Origin: Anaeramoeba flamelloides
Taxonomy: Eukaryota; Metamonada; Anaeramoebidae
Direction of reading: 5' to 3'
DNA length: 64,000 nt
Assembly: GCA_027625915.1 (NCBI GenBank)
Contig: JANTQA010000070.1
Location: 3,477,001 to 3,541,000 of the forward strand
Shown here: piece after piece, positions 21,718 to 32,079 of the stretch
Layout of the letters: every line of letters starts with the position of its first letter
Numbering within the stretch: position 1 is the first letter of the stretch
Notes under the pieces: generated by a model
Database searches by the model: none
What the model saw: only the letters and a program-made list of their open reading frames with translations
Told to the model about the DNA's origin: nothing
Position numbers and translations under genes: made by a program

Positions 21718-24292
21718 TTAGATAAAATCTTCCTCAAGTTGATCATCTTGAATTAACTGTTCATCAAAAAATTCTTCATTGCGATATTGCTTTTCTTTCT
21801 CTTTTTGGCTTTCATTTTCTTCGTAATAGCCTTCTTCATCTTCACATTCCTCTTCCTCTTCCTCTTCCTCTTCCTCTTCATTATTTTCAGGATTTATTAA
21901 AAATTCAACAAAAGACTGAATGTTTCCACGATTTTTGATCATCAATTGAATTGATAACATCCCCTCAAGGTTCATTCTAATTGAGGCCTTTGATGAATAT
22001 TGTAAAGCATTCACACAACCACGAAGTAAAGAAGATAAATACAAATCGCTTTGGTCTTGTAACGAATCCAATCTTTCAACAGCTTCTGAATCCAAGGGAC
22101 AATCAACCTATTGAAATGTTAAAAAAGAAATCCAAATAAAATAAAAATTAAAGCTTTACATATATTGATCACAAAGCTATTTTAAAAAAGTGAGGACTGT
22201 TTTAAAACTTTTTTCGAATTTTTTGTGTTTTAAAATAGTGAAGACTTTTTCAGAATTAAAACTTTTTGAAAGTTTTCTATTTTTAGAAAGTGAGTTACTC
22301 AATCTTTAAATGTGGTGTAGAGGTTGGGGTGTGAAGGAAAGTACACTTTTTTTTAAAAAAATTTTCATCACTTTATTAAAATAGACAACTTTTAAAAAGT
22401 TTGAATTCTGAAAAAATCATAAAAAAAAAGTTCATCACTTATTTAAAATGGCTAGAACATGATTTTTTCTTTTTTTTTTTTGAAAAAAAAATAAAAAAAG
22501 AATAAGTCAAGATTAAAAAAATACACTTTGTATATTAAAAAATAAAAACCACCTTTGAATCATGAATTTCTAATCTAATAATATACTTCGGAGGGATTTT
22601 ATTTCGAAAAATTCTTTAAAATATTTTATGAATTTTTTTTTGAGAACATTTAATACAGATTCTTTCGAAAAATATTTATTTCACAAAAAAATTTTAGATC
22701 AGGTACGGAGGAATATTTTACATATTCTTTTTGTTCAATTTGATCTAAATTTAATGGATTTTCAAAAACCAGTTTACTTATTAAAAAAAAAATTACCAAG
22801 AGTATAAGAGAGATGAAGAATTTTTTTCAAGATTTTGTAACATTTAAGAGGTTTTTTCCTCCTAGGTAAAGTTAAGCCAAAAAGTGATTTCATACACCAT
22901 TTAAACGACATTCTTTAGCATTTAGGATGTGTTTGAAAAATTCGAATATTTTCCATTCTTCGAGTATTTTCGGCGTTTTTTCGGGGATTCTTGTTTATAA
23001 GTGAAAAATTCTCTTCGATCATAAAAAAGATCAAAAAAGAATTTTTACTATAAAAAGAAAATTTACACCATAGCAGCTGTACAGTTAAGGGACTAGTCTC
23101 TATTATTTTTTTTTTGGCCAATTTCTAAATAAGGATTCCTTATCTAGAAATAAGTTTAATATTGAAAATAAACAGGGTTTTCAAATCTAAGTAGTTGGCA
23201 AAAAATTTTCTTAATCTCTATTAAATTTAGGTAAAAAAATTTTATAGAGATTAGTCCCTTCACAAGGTTTTCTCAAAAAAACTGGGTCATTTTAAATCCT
23301 GTTCTGTAGTAAATTCTTTTCTTTTGTGGAAAAGTTCAACAGAACGTTCCCAAATGCAATTGAATCAAAAATATTTTTGGAATGAAAATAAATTATTTTG
23401 AAACTAAAGGAATGAAGAGCCTTACTCTACAAACACCATTCTGACCATTTGATTGCATTGATAACATTGGGGGTTTTTTAAACATAAACATGTCAATTGT
23501 TCTACACCCCCAGTCTAATTCGCTTAAGGCTGTTTTTAATCCCAGTGAATCGATCACAATAGTATTGGTTACTGTTGTTGAATCGAATTTCATTTCGTCT
23601 TGTGGTTGAATATAATTGTCGTCAATGCTATTTACAGCAATGGCACACCAAGTTACAACTCCTTTATCCTCAAGATCGATCTCAAATGCCCCTTGATCGT
23701 TTGGATATATTATTTGCCCGACTGTTTCATTGAAATTGTTGTTTTTGTTCTTTTCTTTAAAAATGCCAAGGCAATCAAGTAAAACTGATAAATTTAATCT
23801 TAACATTGTAACTCTTTCAGAATCTTTGTTATTTGTTTCCATTTCTTCTTCTTCTTCTTTTTCTTTTTCTTTTTCTTTTTCTTTTTCTTTGTCTTTGTCT
23901 TCTTTTGTTACTTTTTCTTGATTGATTTTTTTTTTAACATTATCTTTTTTTTTCTCATCATTGTTCGGTTTTTGGTTTAAATTATATTCATACTTTTCAA
24001 AAAGGGAAGCGTCAATAAAGGTTGTTGCTTGTATGTTTTTGCTGTCTCCTTCAACATGGAAATACAAGCCATTTGATGAGATCAACACTTTTGTCATTTG
24101 ATCCTTTTTAAGGCAAATAGGAGCCAAATTATATTCCAAAAGTGAAATGTCACGAACTCTTGCTTCAAAGACAGGTCTAAATTCATCCTCTTCATTGTTT
24201 TCAAATTCTTGTTGATTGTATTGATTTTCTTTTTGTTCTAATAATTCAACACTAATTTCTTCTTCTGTTTGTTGGTTGGACTGGTCTGTCAT
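21718..24292 (-). CDS. RAD1: RAD1, 9-1-1 checkpoint clamp subunit (two exons)
   Basis: Exon 1 is 24292-23426 and exon 2 is 22107-21718. The 1,318-bp intron has a GTAAGG donor and TAG acceptor, phase 0, giving 418 residues. Rad1, Rad9 and Hus1 form a PCNA-like ring loaded at damaged DNA to activate checkpoint signalling. Exon 1 carries the first clamp repeat (FEARVRDISLLEYNLAPICL, ISSNGLYFHVEGDSKNIQAT) and LRLNLSVLLDCLGIF. The second repeat includes VDCPLDSEA at the junction and exon 2 motifs ALQYSSKASIRMNLEGMLSI and FVEFL, which match the conserved Rad1 C-terminus. Human RAD1 has 282 residues. The extra length is a Lys/Glu-rich insert at about residues 109-160 and a very acidic C-terminal tail with a Glu run encoded by a (TCTTCC)n tract at 21845-21880. 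I chose the ATG at 24292 (MTDQSNQQ). A TTTTTATCTCAG sequence directly upstream looks like an acceptor, so an intron in the 5' leader is possible. Confidence 0.87.
22590..22850. repeat. Dispersed repeat in the RAD1 intron (inverted copy at 37430-37690)
   Basis: 'ttttagatcaggtacggagg', 'aatttaatggattttcaaaa' and 'accagtttac' here occur as reverse complements in the same relative order at 37430-37690. Identity looks high (about 80-85% by eye), so one copy moved fairly recently. Confidence 0.65.
23085..23262. mobile_element. Short TTAA-flanked element with GGGACTAGTCTC termini
   Basis: Begins after TTAA (23085-23088) with GGGACTAGTCTCTATTATT and ends TATAGAGATTAGTCCC (23258), an inverted repeat of about 15 bp. 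A longer relative is at 42577-43250. The GGGAYYAGT start after TTAA recurs at 42, 15938 and 51350. The right flank is TTCA rather than TTAA, so the duplication is imperfect. Confidence 0.55.
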
Positions 24293-24534
24293 TCTGAGAT
24301 AAAAAAGAAAAAATGATTTTTTCAGAATGATATTTATTGTTAATCGTAATGAGATTCGAGCTATTAAATACACAACCAGGAAATCAATTTTTTTCCACCA
24401 ATTTACAAAATGAGGAAAAAGTCATTATTTGATCCTTCTTGATCAAGTTAAATACTGAGAAATTCAAATATATTTAATAAAATTTTTTATTCAATTTCCT
24501 ATTTGTAATTTCATATCTCGACTTTTAAAACAAC
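24293..24534. other. 5' flank of RAD1
   Basis: Contains the acceptor-like pyrimidine tract just upstream of the RAD1 ATG. Nothing else is recognised. Confidence 0.35.
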
Positions 24535-24753
24535 TCAAGAGAAAGAACCTTTTGAAACACAACCAATTTTACAAAGTTTCTCTACATTTAAACACATGTT
24601 TTTATAAAATTCTTTCTTCAAAGCTTGTGTAAAGCAATTTGTAAAAATGGAAAATGTAGTGAAAATTTTCAGATATTTATTTGAATTTATCAGTAATAAG
24701 AAAATTGTTGAATAAAAATTTAACGTTCTAATTGAGGTATATTGATTGAACAT
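24535..24753 (-). CDS. Small hypothetical ORF upstream of RAD1
   Basis: A 72-codon ATG-started frame with a hydrophobic N-terminal third and a Cys-containing C-terminus (CLNVEKLCKIGC). Its base composition is closer to coding than the flanks. No family is recognised. It could be a small gene, a 5' exon or chance. Confidence 0.2.
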   Translation of the reverse strand: MFNQYTSIRTLNFYSTIFLLLINSNKYLKIFTTFSIFTNCFTQALKKEFYKNMCLNVEKLCKIGCVSKGSFS

Positions 24754-26599
24754 CCAAAATATACCATTTCTAACCCTTTTGGTAATCTTGAAATCAAAAA
24801 AAACCCCTAATATATAAAATTAATTGAGAAACCTACTGAAAATTCCAATTCATTTTATTGTAATTTTCCTGAGATAAATTCTCAATTTTGTTAGAAAACA
24901 GGTATTAAGAGAATTATTCTGCTTTTCAATTCATAAAATAAGATTTTTATTTTATTGGGATCTTTACTTGAAATAATTTTATCAAAATTTTGGCATTTAA
25001 ATATGTTTTACTTTGAGGATTTTTTGTGTTATAAAATAGTTTTTTTTAAGGGCTATGTAAAAATTATAATATTTAAGTTCCACAGTTTATAAGGAACTGA
25101 TTTTTTTAAAACATTTCTTTAATCAAATAAGTTTGATAATTTAATAAACATGAGAGTAGAATCACTTCTAGTATACAGATAAATTCAAAAAAAGTTCTAA
25201 ATATTCTGAGTTAATTTTCCTTATCACTCACTCTTTGAACTTCTACTCGTAAAATAATTCCTGACAAAGAATATTTCATAAGTCAACTAATTTTACAGGT
25301 TTTTATAACATTTAAACTAAAAAAGTTCTTTCTTTGAACAACATTAGAACATTTACAAAATTAAAAATGAAGAAAGAATAATTCAAGAATTTATTTGAAT
25401 TTATCAGTAATACAATCAGTTCCACTTTTTAGGCAATCATTTGTTTGGATTTATATAAATTAAGAATCTAAAGAAAATAAATTTCCCAAAATATGATCTA
25501 CCTTTCACTCAAATTATCCTTATGAAAAAGGATAATATCACTTTTTTTTAAGAATAGACCAAACAAACAATTTTTATAAATAAGAGAAATGATTTACTTT
25601 GGATGAAAGTTGATATTCAATAAGAAATACCTGAACAAATTATAGATTCCCCAGAAAAAAAAATGTTAAAAAAATTTTAATCACCTTATAATTTAAATAT
25701 CTTATACAAAATTTCTCAATTTTTTGGAATATTAAAATTTTTGAAAATAAGATTTTGAATTATATTTTTTTGAATTTTAAATGAAATTAAAAGCCTCAAT
25801 TTTCTTAGAATTAATTTGAACTTTTAATTATTTTTCAAATGACCTATTGAAATAAAAATAAAAATGGTAATGCAATGAAAATAAATAAAGTAAAAAATAA
25901 ACAAATAAAAGAAAAAATAATTTCAATATTGAATTTAACAAAATTAGAATTTTTATCTAATATCCATTCAAGACCTATGATAATATACACTTTATTCATT
26001 ATAATTCGGGATATTTGAGTCTTAAAGGGGGTAAATCAGCTATTTCGAAAAAAGAGAGGTCAAATTTAAACAAAACAATATTCATAAAACTTGATTCTAC
26101 TAAAAATATTGAAATATTCTAATTCAGCATTAATTTAATGCTAATAAGATTCAAATTTGTTTGTTTACAGAACATTACTTGTATAAAAGACATCAATGTT
26201 TAAGATCACAAATTTATAGGAAATTTTTTAAGTGTGAAAAAAAATATTGATTATTACTTTTGGTAAAAAAAAGAAATATTTTGATCATTAATTGATTAAC
26301 TTCTAGAAAATTCGACAGATATGAAAAAAAAAAATATAACTTTATTTTCTTATTTAAATAAAAGGTTTGTTTCCTTATCATATTTTCAGTTTTTTATGGA
26401 AATTGAAAGTACATGGATTTGGATAAAAATCGTTTATTATTTTTTCTATTTTTTAGAAATCTTTCAACAAACATATTTTGAACTTAATCCAATCGGAATT
26501 GATTCAATTTGTTTAAATATTTCTCTAAGTACTAACATTGCTATTATATAAGATAAGTATTAATAAAGAGAATTTTAATTTTTTCCGATTTTTACCCTA
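24754..26599. other. AT-rich intergenic DNA
   Basis: No gene is accepted. 25411-25440 (tacaatcagttccactttttaggc) resembles one end of the TA-flanked MITE at 1163-1365 without its partner arm. A 76-codon plus frame at 26321-26551 is Phe/Ile-rich with no domain and is not called. Confidence 0.4.
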
Positions 26600-27180
26600 G
26601 TTGAAACTTCTTTATCGTGGGAAGAAGGGTTGCAAAAGAAAAAGATCTAGTGATTACTTACTAATACCACGTAACACACAAACATAGAAGTATGGGAAAC
26701 TTGAAAATAAAAACGAAACTCAAATACTAAGTAATGACCAAGTGTGTAAAGCAAAAAAGATCAAAAAAAAAAAAAAAAAAATAAATTACAACAATTAAAC
26801 AACAATCCCCAAGTGAACATTCATGATCAATTATTTGTTTATTAAATCAAACAAAAGTATCGTGGCTATGATTTTGGGATGTTGTTAATTAAAGATAGTA
26901 TTGTTTTTTTTTTTTATGATTTTTTACCAATTGTTTCTTATAAACCCTTTTTAATTTTTTTTTTTTTCCTTTTTTTATTTTTATTTCTCGAATTTTTGCT
27001 TTTGCTTTTCAAACATTAAAAAAAAATGGGTATGGATTTCCCTTGAACAATCTTGGAGTTTATATGATTTTGCACTTAAATTACCTTTGAAGAAATTTAA
27101 GTAAAAGGACATTTAGAGTCTAATTTGCACTTCTGTCATCAATAAATAAAAATCAAACTATCGAGAATTTGTTTATAAAA
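26600..27180. repeat. Direct repeat flanking the cyclin gene, downstream copy
   Basis: Aligns with 31505-32045 in the same orientation: 'gggaagaagggttgcaaa', 'cttactaatac', 'acacac/aacacaa', 'acttggaaataaaaac / acttgaaaataaaaacgaaa', 'gatcaattatttg', 'cttataaaccctttttaatt', 'tttgctttt' and 'gtctaatttgcacttctgtcat'. The two copies bracket the cyclin gene. There are no terminal motifs. Confidence 0.55.
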
Positions 27181-27538
27181 TGTAAAAAAAAAAAATTCCA
27201 CCTTTTTTGGAAACACTTAGTGACAAAAGCAAAATAAAAAAAACAAAAGATTTGATTTTAATTTACTCAAAAATTGTTCTAATTTTTTTTGAGATTTTTT
27301 ATTTATTTTTATTTAGAATTAATAATTTATTATTTTTTATTCTTGGTATTTTTTAAAAAAAAAGATTTTATCAATTCAATTATTTTTAAAATTTTTTTTG
27401 AAAATTGTGTAAAAATATTTGATTTTTTTTTAAATTGTCTCTAGATATTTAAAAAAAAGAAAAAATAAATAAGAAATAACGAAGAAAATTGAAGAAATAA
27501 TAATACCAATTAGAAGACAAATCTAAGGATTGGTACAC
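27181..27538. other. 3' flank of the cyclin gene
   Basis: Very AT-rich, nothing recognised. Confidence 0.4.
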
Positions 27539-30103
27539 TCAATTGAAATCATCTTGAGGGGAAAGGTTGGATAAATTTTGAAACAAATCTGTGATAAAAT
27601 TTTGGTTTTGATCATTATGCAAATGTAAATTGTGTGTGCTCTGATTTTCATCATCTAACTGGCAATTATCTGGCGATTCAAATGAGAAGTTTTCATACAT
27701 TGTAATCCAATCAATACAGTTGTGAAGATGATTTTTGGAATAAAATGTAATTCTTTGGGTAATATTCTCAAAATCCTTTTCAAAATAAAGATAAAAAATG
27801 GAAGCAGCGATCTGCGAAGGCAAAAATTGAAGTGAAGTGGGATCCATTGTCAGGATCGTCAATAATTGAGAAAGTTGAAACAGTATTTTTTTGGGGAATT
27901 CTTTAACTTTATAAACTGTTTTGATGTAAGAGCCATGCTTATTAATTTTTTTAATTTGACAGATTTTTTTAGGTTTACTTTTTTGTGAAAATGAATTAAA
28001 TTTTGATTGAAAAGGATTTTTTTTAGGATTGCTTTCATTGAATAATTCATAAATAATTTCCTCCTCCTCCTCCTCCTCCTCTTTGACCAGATTTCCATCA
28101 TTATTATTTAAATGAAATCCAAATTTAGATTGCAGTTTAGATTGAAATCCAAATTGGCTTGAAATATCATTATTATTATTATTTTTAATGTGGCGATTAT
28201 TATAAAACAAATTTTTTTGATTGTGCTTATTCACTTCATGAAACTGTTGATTTATTTTGAAGGAATTTGGTTGGTTCACAATTTTCCCGGAACGGAATTT
28301 TGGTAAATCTTCATTATCAATGCCTACTATTTCTTGTTCATTTTTTTTTAATTGGAAATAAGAATTATTTAATTTCTTTTCCTCATACTCTTCTGCCTCC
28401 TCCTCTTCCTCCTCTTCAATTTTTTGTTGGTGTATGAATTTTGAATTTTGAATTTTTTTTTGAAAAAATCTTTTCCTTTTCAGGTTTTGTTGTAAATCTC
28501 CAAAATTTTCAAATTGATTTTTTGTCTTTCTTTTTTTACAATCACCAAGATTGTTATTAAATTGATTACTTGAATTATGATCATTTCTCTTGAAATTCAT
28601 ATTTGTTGTATTTCCAATACCAACATTATTATCATTATTTTCGCTTTTTTTTAAATTAAAATTTGAATTTTGGAAAAGATTAAAAGTAGAAAAAGGCTGT
28701 TTCTGATTTTGTTGGAAATTTTTGTTATTCACATTATTCATCTGATTTGAAATTTTTTCAAAATGAGAAAAATTATTAAAGATATTTTGTTTCCCATGTC
28801 TAATATTCCTATTCTTCTTCTTATTATTACAATTATGATTATAATTCTGATTAAGATTATGTCTATTATTTTTAGGAATAATTTTAGTGTTTGGATCGAA
28901 CTTGCATTTCACTATGGAAATTTCTTTTAGATCTTTTGGAAGTTTGTTTGGATCTTCCCAAATTAATTTGTGAATAAAAAATTTGAGCCAGTTGTGTGTG
29001 GTGACGGGGTTTATATGAAACTTTAAAGAATTAAAGATCGAGATTTCAAATTTGGTAATTGTTTGCTTTGTGATTTTGCCATCTAATATTTCAACCAAGT
29101 CTTGGATTGTTAAACTATAAACTTCCTCAACCTTTGAGGCAATAAATAAACTTACCAATCCCAAGACCTGTAATAGCTGTAAGGGGAAATTGTCATACAA
29201 GGAAAGATAACGATCAAAAATGTTGATTGCTGTTAAAAAGGTTTCTTGTTGGAGCTCTTGCTCCTCGCAAATTAGGGAGATCCAATTAATGACCCCAATT
29301 CTTTCAAGTTCATTAAAATTTTGTCTTTCAAGATAAAATGGATCTGTTTGATATTTCTTTTCCCTTTGTAGCAAGGACTCAAATTGCTCTGTGAGGTATT
29401 CCTGATTCGAGTAAGGATAATTTGATAAATTGATCTTTTGTAAAATATGTAGAATTTTCTCTTTTTTGTAATCCATATCCCTTTTTTTCAAGCCTTTTTT
29501 GGTGTTAGTATACTTGTTATTATAATCTGAATTGTTGAAAGCCAAATTTTTTTGAATGATATCAGAAAATGGTTTGTTTTGGTTTCCAATTTGATTTGTT
29601 TGTGAAAAAGGGAATTTGATGGTTTTTTTTTCTTTTTCATTTTCTTTAACGTTCTGAAAACGAATATTCAGATTTTCATTCCCGTTTCCATTTCCATTTC
29701 TATTTCCATTTTCATTTTCGTTTTGTTCTGTTGAGTACAAACCTGTAGTTAGTTGTGGGTTGTTTTTTGATCCAAAAAAATGTTCGTTGATTTTTTTTTT
29801 TTTAAATTGCTTTTCATTATCTTTTTTGAGAAATGGGTGATCTGAAATTTTATTCGACATTGAAGAGTTCCAAATTCCTTTTAAATTTAATTCTAAATTT
29901 GTTGATTTATTTGGTTGTTTTTGTTTAAAATTTAATATTTTGGGAAAAAGGTTTAGATTGTTGAGTTTCTCATTTTCATCTTTTTCTGATATAACCTGTT
30001 CTTGTTCATTTTCAGAATGGTTTTGGTTTTGGTTATGGTTAGAGTTTGAAAAGGAACCAAAAGAATTTCTGAAGAAGCCATTGGCAAAAGGTCCTAGATT
30101 CAT
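27539..30103 (-). CDS. Cyclin with a large insertion between its two cyclin folds
   Basis: An 854-residue single-exon protein starting at the ATG at 30103 (MNLGPFANGFF) and ending with TGA. The N-terminal about 230 residues are Asn/Lys/Glu-rich. The Cyclin_N fold occupies about 240-380: NELERIGVINWISLICEEQE, ETFLTAINIFDRYLS and GLVSLFIASKVEEVYSLTIQ, with the IASK-EE pattern typical of A/B-type cyclins. Residues about 385-730 are low-complexity (Asn, Gln, Lys and Glu runs, partly from CTC repeats at 28062-28082). A Cyclin_C-like fold resumes at about 735-805 (LFQLSQLLTILTMDPTSLQF, PSQIAASIFYLYF). Cyclins bind and activate a CDK, and the N-terminal box holds the contact surface. Normal A/B cyclins have the two folds nearly adjacent, so an insertion of about 345 residues is unusual. 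I see no obvious destruction box. The subfamily is uncertain. Confidence 0.85.
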   Translation of the reverse strand: MNLGPFANGFFRNSFGSFSNSNHNQNQNHSENEQEQVISEKDENEKLNNLNLFPKILNFKQKQPNKSTNLELNLKGIWNSSMSNKISDHPFLKKDNEKQFKKKKINEHFFGSKNNPQLTTGLYSTEQNENENGNRNGNGNGNENLNIRFQNVKENEKEKKTIKFPFSQTNQIGNQNKPFSDIIQKNLAFNNSDYNNKYTNTKKGLKKRDMDYKKEKILHILQKINLSNYPYSNQEYLTEQFESLLQREKKYQTDPFYLERQNFNELERIGVINWISLICEEQELQQETFLTAINIFDRYLSLYDNFPLQLLQVLGLVSLFIASKVEEVYSLTIQDLVEILDGKITKQTITKFEISIFNSLKFHINPVTTHNWLKFFIHKLIWEDPNKLPKDLKEISIVKCKFDPNTKIIPKNNRHNLNQNYNHNCNNKKKNRNIRHGKQNIFNNFSHFEKISNQMNNVNNKNFQQNQKQPFSTFNLFQNSNFNLKKSENNDNNVGIGNTTNMNFKRNDHNSSNQFNNNLGDCKKRKTKNQFENFGDLQQNLKRKRFFQKKIQNSKFIHQQKIEEEEEEEAEEYEEKKLNNSYFQLKKNEQEIVGIDNEDLPKFRSGKIVNQPNSFKINQQFHEVNKHNQKNLFYNNRHIKNNNNNDISSQFGFQSKLQSKFGFHLNNNDGNLVKEEEEEEEEIIYELFNESNPKKNPFQSKFNSFSQKSKPKKICQIKKINKHGSYIKTVYKVKEFPKKILFQLSQLLTILTMDPTSLQFLPSQIAASIFYLYFEKDFENITQRITFYSKNHLHNCIDWITMYENFSFESPDNCQLDDENQSTHNLHLHNDQNQNFITDLFQNLSNLSPQDDFN

Positions 30104-30598
30104 CAGAAATTCTTTTTTATACACGAAAGACAAGAAAATTAAGTGTTGGTGCTCTTTTCTTTTTAATTAAAAATTTTTTTTAAAACCTGTTGGGGAATGT
30201 AAAAAAAATGAATCAAGGAAAGTTTGAGACAATGTGTCAGGGCAGTGTGGGAAAGTGATCTCTTTTTCAAAGATTATTTTGTGATTATTTTGAGATTTAC
30301 CAAGACTTGGAAAAACAATAAGGTGGGAACAAATTTAATGCAAAGTTAGGGTTTAATGTATATAGAAGATCGATTAAGCTGTGAACTATTTTCAAATCAT
30401 TTCTTGAAGGGCATAGTTATTTATTGTAAAAAGTAGTTTTTATAATTGATTCAAATTTTTTTGTAACTATTTGTGAGTGTCTAATTTTAATTAAAAACAA
30501 ATTAACCAATGAAGTGCTCTCTACCTCTAAAAATTCAATAATCAAAAAATAAAATATTTTTAGAAAAAAATGCCAAGAGAAAGACACCCATTTTCCAA
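30104..30598. promoter_or_regulatory. Upstream region of the cyclin gene
   Basis: 30170-30460 is less AT-rich than typical spacers (for example 'caatgtgtcagggcagtgtg'). It is probably the 5' leader or promoter of the minus-strand cyclin. No defined element is seen. Confidence 0.35.
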
Positions 30599-30769
30599 TT
30601 AGAATGGCTGTGATTTATCATTTTGAAAACAACTGCGTTTGTTTCGTAGTATCTCTTCATGACACTTTTTGAGATCTTGCAGATTATTTTTACCATATTT
30701 TTCTTTTTTCAAATTAGGTATTTTTATTTCAAGAATGTTACATAATTCTACTTTATTAAATTTAGAGTG
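30599..30769 (-). other. Coding-like segment, possible exon or relic
   Basis: The minus strand is open for 57 codons with no ATG. The translation is Lys-rich and gene-like (VELCNILEIKIPNLKKEKYG, NLQDLKKCHEEILRNKRSCF) and ends at TAA. No family is recognised. Either an exon whose partners I cannot find or a fragment of a dead gene. Confidence 0.3.
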
Positions 30770-31088
30770 TTACAATATATAACTAAGTATCAGATTAAAT
30801 CGAATTAATTTGATTATGCACCGAAAGAAAACAATTTATTATAAATTGTAGAAATTTAGCCCTTTGAAAATATAAAATAAGAAAGAATTCATTTTTTTTT
30901 TGTTAAAATTTGATTTTTTGAGAATTGAGACTCCTTTTAAATTTTTTTTTTTTTGTAAAATTTTTTGGAATTGAGAATGCTGCTAAACTTTTTTTTTTAA
31001 ATTGAATTGTTTTTTTAAATTTTTAAATCTTTTAAACTTTTTTTTATTCAATTTTTTGATAATAGAGATCCTATAATATTGCTTTTTT
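30770..31088. other. T-rich spacer
   Basis: Pyrimidine-rich blocks with repeated 'gagaattgaga' type words. Nothing else. Confidence 0.4.
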
Positions 31089-31286
31089 TTGGTATTGGAA
31101 TTTTATCAATCAAAAGAAGGGCAAGTTCATAATATCCTTATTAGTGTCAAGCCGAACTTTGAATATCGAATAAATCAATGGTATATGACTTGGGCTGAAA
31201 TTATCAATTTTTTCACTATTAATCAAATCGTTATTAAAATTCAAGAAAAGATACCGCTGTTCAAATACCACACACAATCTTCATAA
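31089..31286 (+). other. Coding-like segment, possible exon or relic
   Basis: A plus-strand open stretch with gene-like composition (EFYQSKEGQVHNILISVKPN, EYRINQWYMTWAEI) ending in TAA after HTQSS. There is no ATG at its start. It is preceded by a long T-rich tract, which would suit a 3' splice region, but no donor partner was found. Family unknown. Confidence 0.3.
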
Positions 31287-31504
31287 AAGAATATTTTAAA
31301 TAAAATTGGGTATTTCTTTTTTTTTTAAGAACGAATAGAAATTAGATATCATAAAAATGGACACTAAAAAATACTTAATATGGTTTTGGTTTCTTAAACT
31401 TCTTTATTTTCAAAATAAATTCAAATAAAGATCAAATTATAAATATATATATTAAAAAATCGAAAAAAAATATTTTTTTCAATTATTTTATTGTCTATTT
31501 TTTT

Positions 31505-32045
31505 TATTATTTTTTATTGGGAAGATGAGTTACAAAGTATAAAAACGAAATCAATACTTACTAATACTGAGACACTGAAACACAATATGCCGAGTAACTT
31601 GGAAATAAAAACAAAAAAAGGGGGATAAAGAAATATATAGAAAAAAGTAAATTAGAATAAGAGAAAAAAAAATTTACAAGAACTTAACCAGTGATATCGG
31701 AGTGAAAACACCTGATTAATGATCAAATTATTAAATTAAATAAACCAAAAATGTAGTGATTACTATTTTTTATACTCTCTTTTATTGTTTTTCTTTTATT
31801 TTTATTTGATTTTTACTAATTACTTCTTACAAACCCTTTTTACTTATTTTTTTTGTATTTTTTATTGTTTTTGCTTTATCCGACTTAAAATTAATTTGGG
31901 TATATTCACCCCATGAATAATCGACAATTAAATGCTTTTTGTGTTAAATTAATTAAAGAAATAATAGTGAAAAATGAACCAAGAGTGTAATTGTCACTTC
32001 ATTAATAATATTAACAAGATATAATTTTTTTATGAATGGTTTTTA
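31505..32045. repeat. Direct repeat flanking the cyclin gene, upstream copy
   Basis: Partner of 26600-27180. Landmarks: 'ttgggaagatgagttacaaa', 'cttactaatactgag', 'aacttggaaataaaaac', 'gattaatgatcaaattatt', 'cttacaaacccttttta' and 'gtgtaattgtcacttcatta'. The copies are about 4.9 kb apart, in direct orientation, and diverged. Confidence 0.55.
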
Positions 32046-32079
32046 ATGAATTTTTCAATTATTTCCCAGATTAAAAGAA

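Larger units (their letters stand above)
22108..23425 (-). other. RAD1 intron carrying two repeats
   Basis: Bounded by GTAAGG (23425 downward) and TAG (22108-22110). It contains a dispersed repeat (22590-22850) also found inverted at 37430-37690, and a short TTAA-flanked element (23085-23262). Confidence 0.8.

Noticed and set aside
22915-23121. Minus-strand frame within the RAD1 intron
   Set aside because: It begins inside the end of a TTAA-flanked element and has no motif. The RAD1 splice junction is clear without it.
26600-32045. Direct repeats around the cyclin read as LTRs of a retroelement
   Set aside because: The enclosed DNA is a host cyclin gene with no retroelement domain, the copies lack TG...CA ends and a target duplication, and they are strongly diverged.
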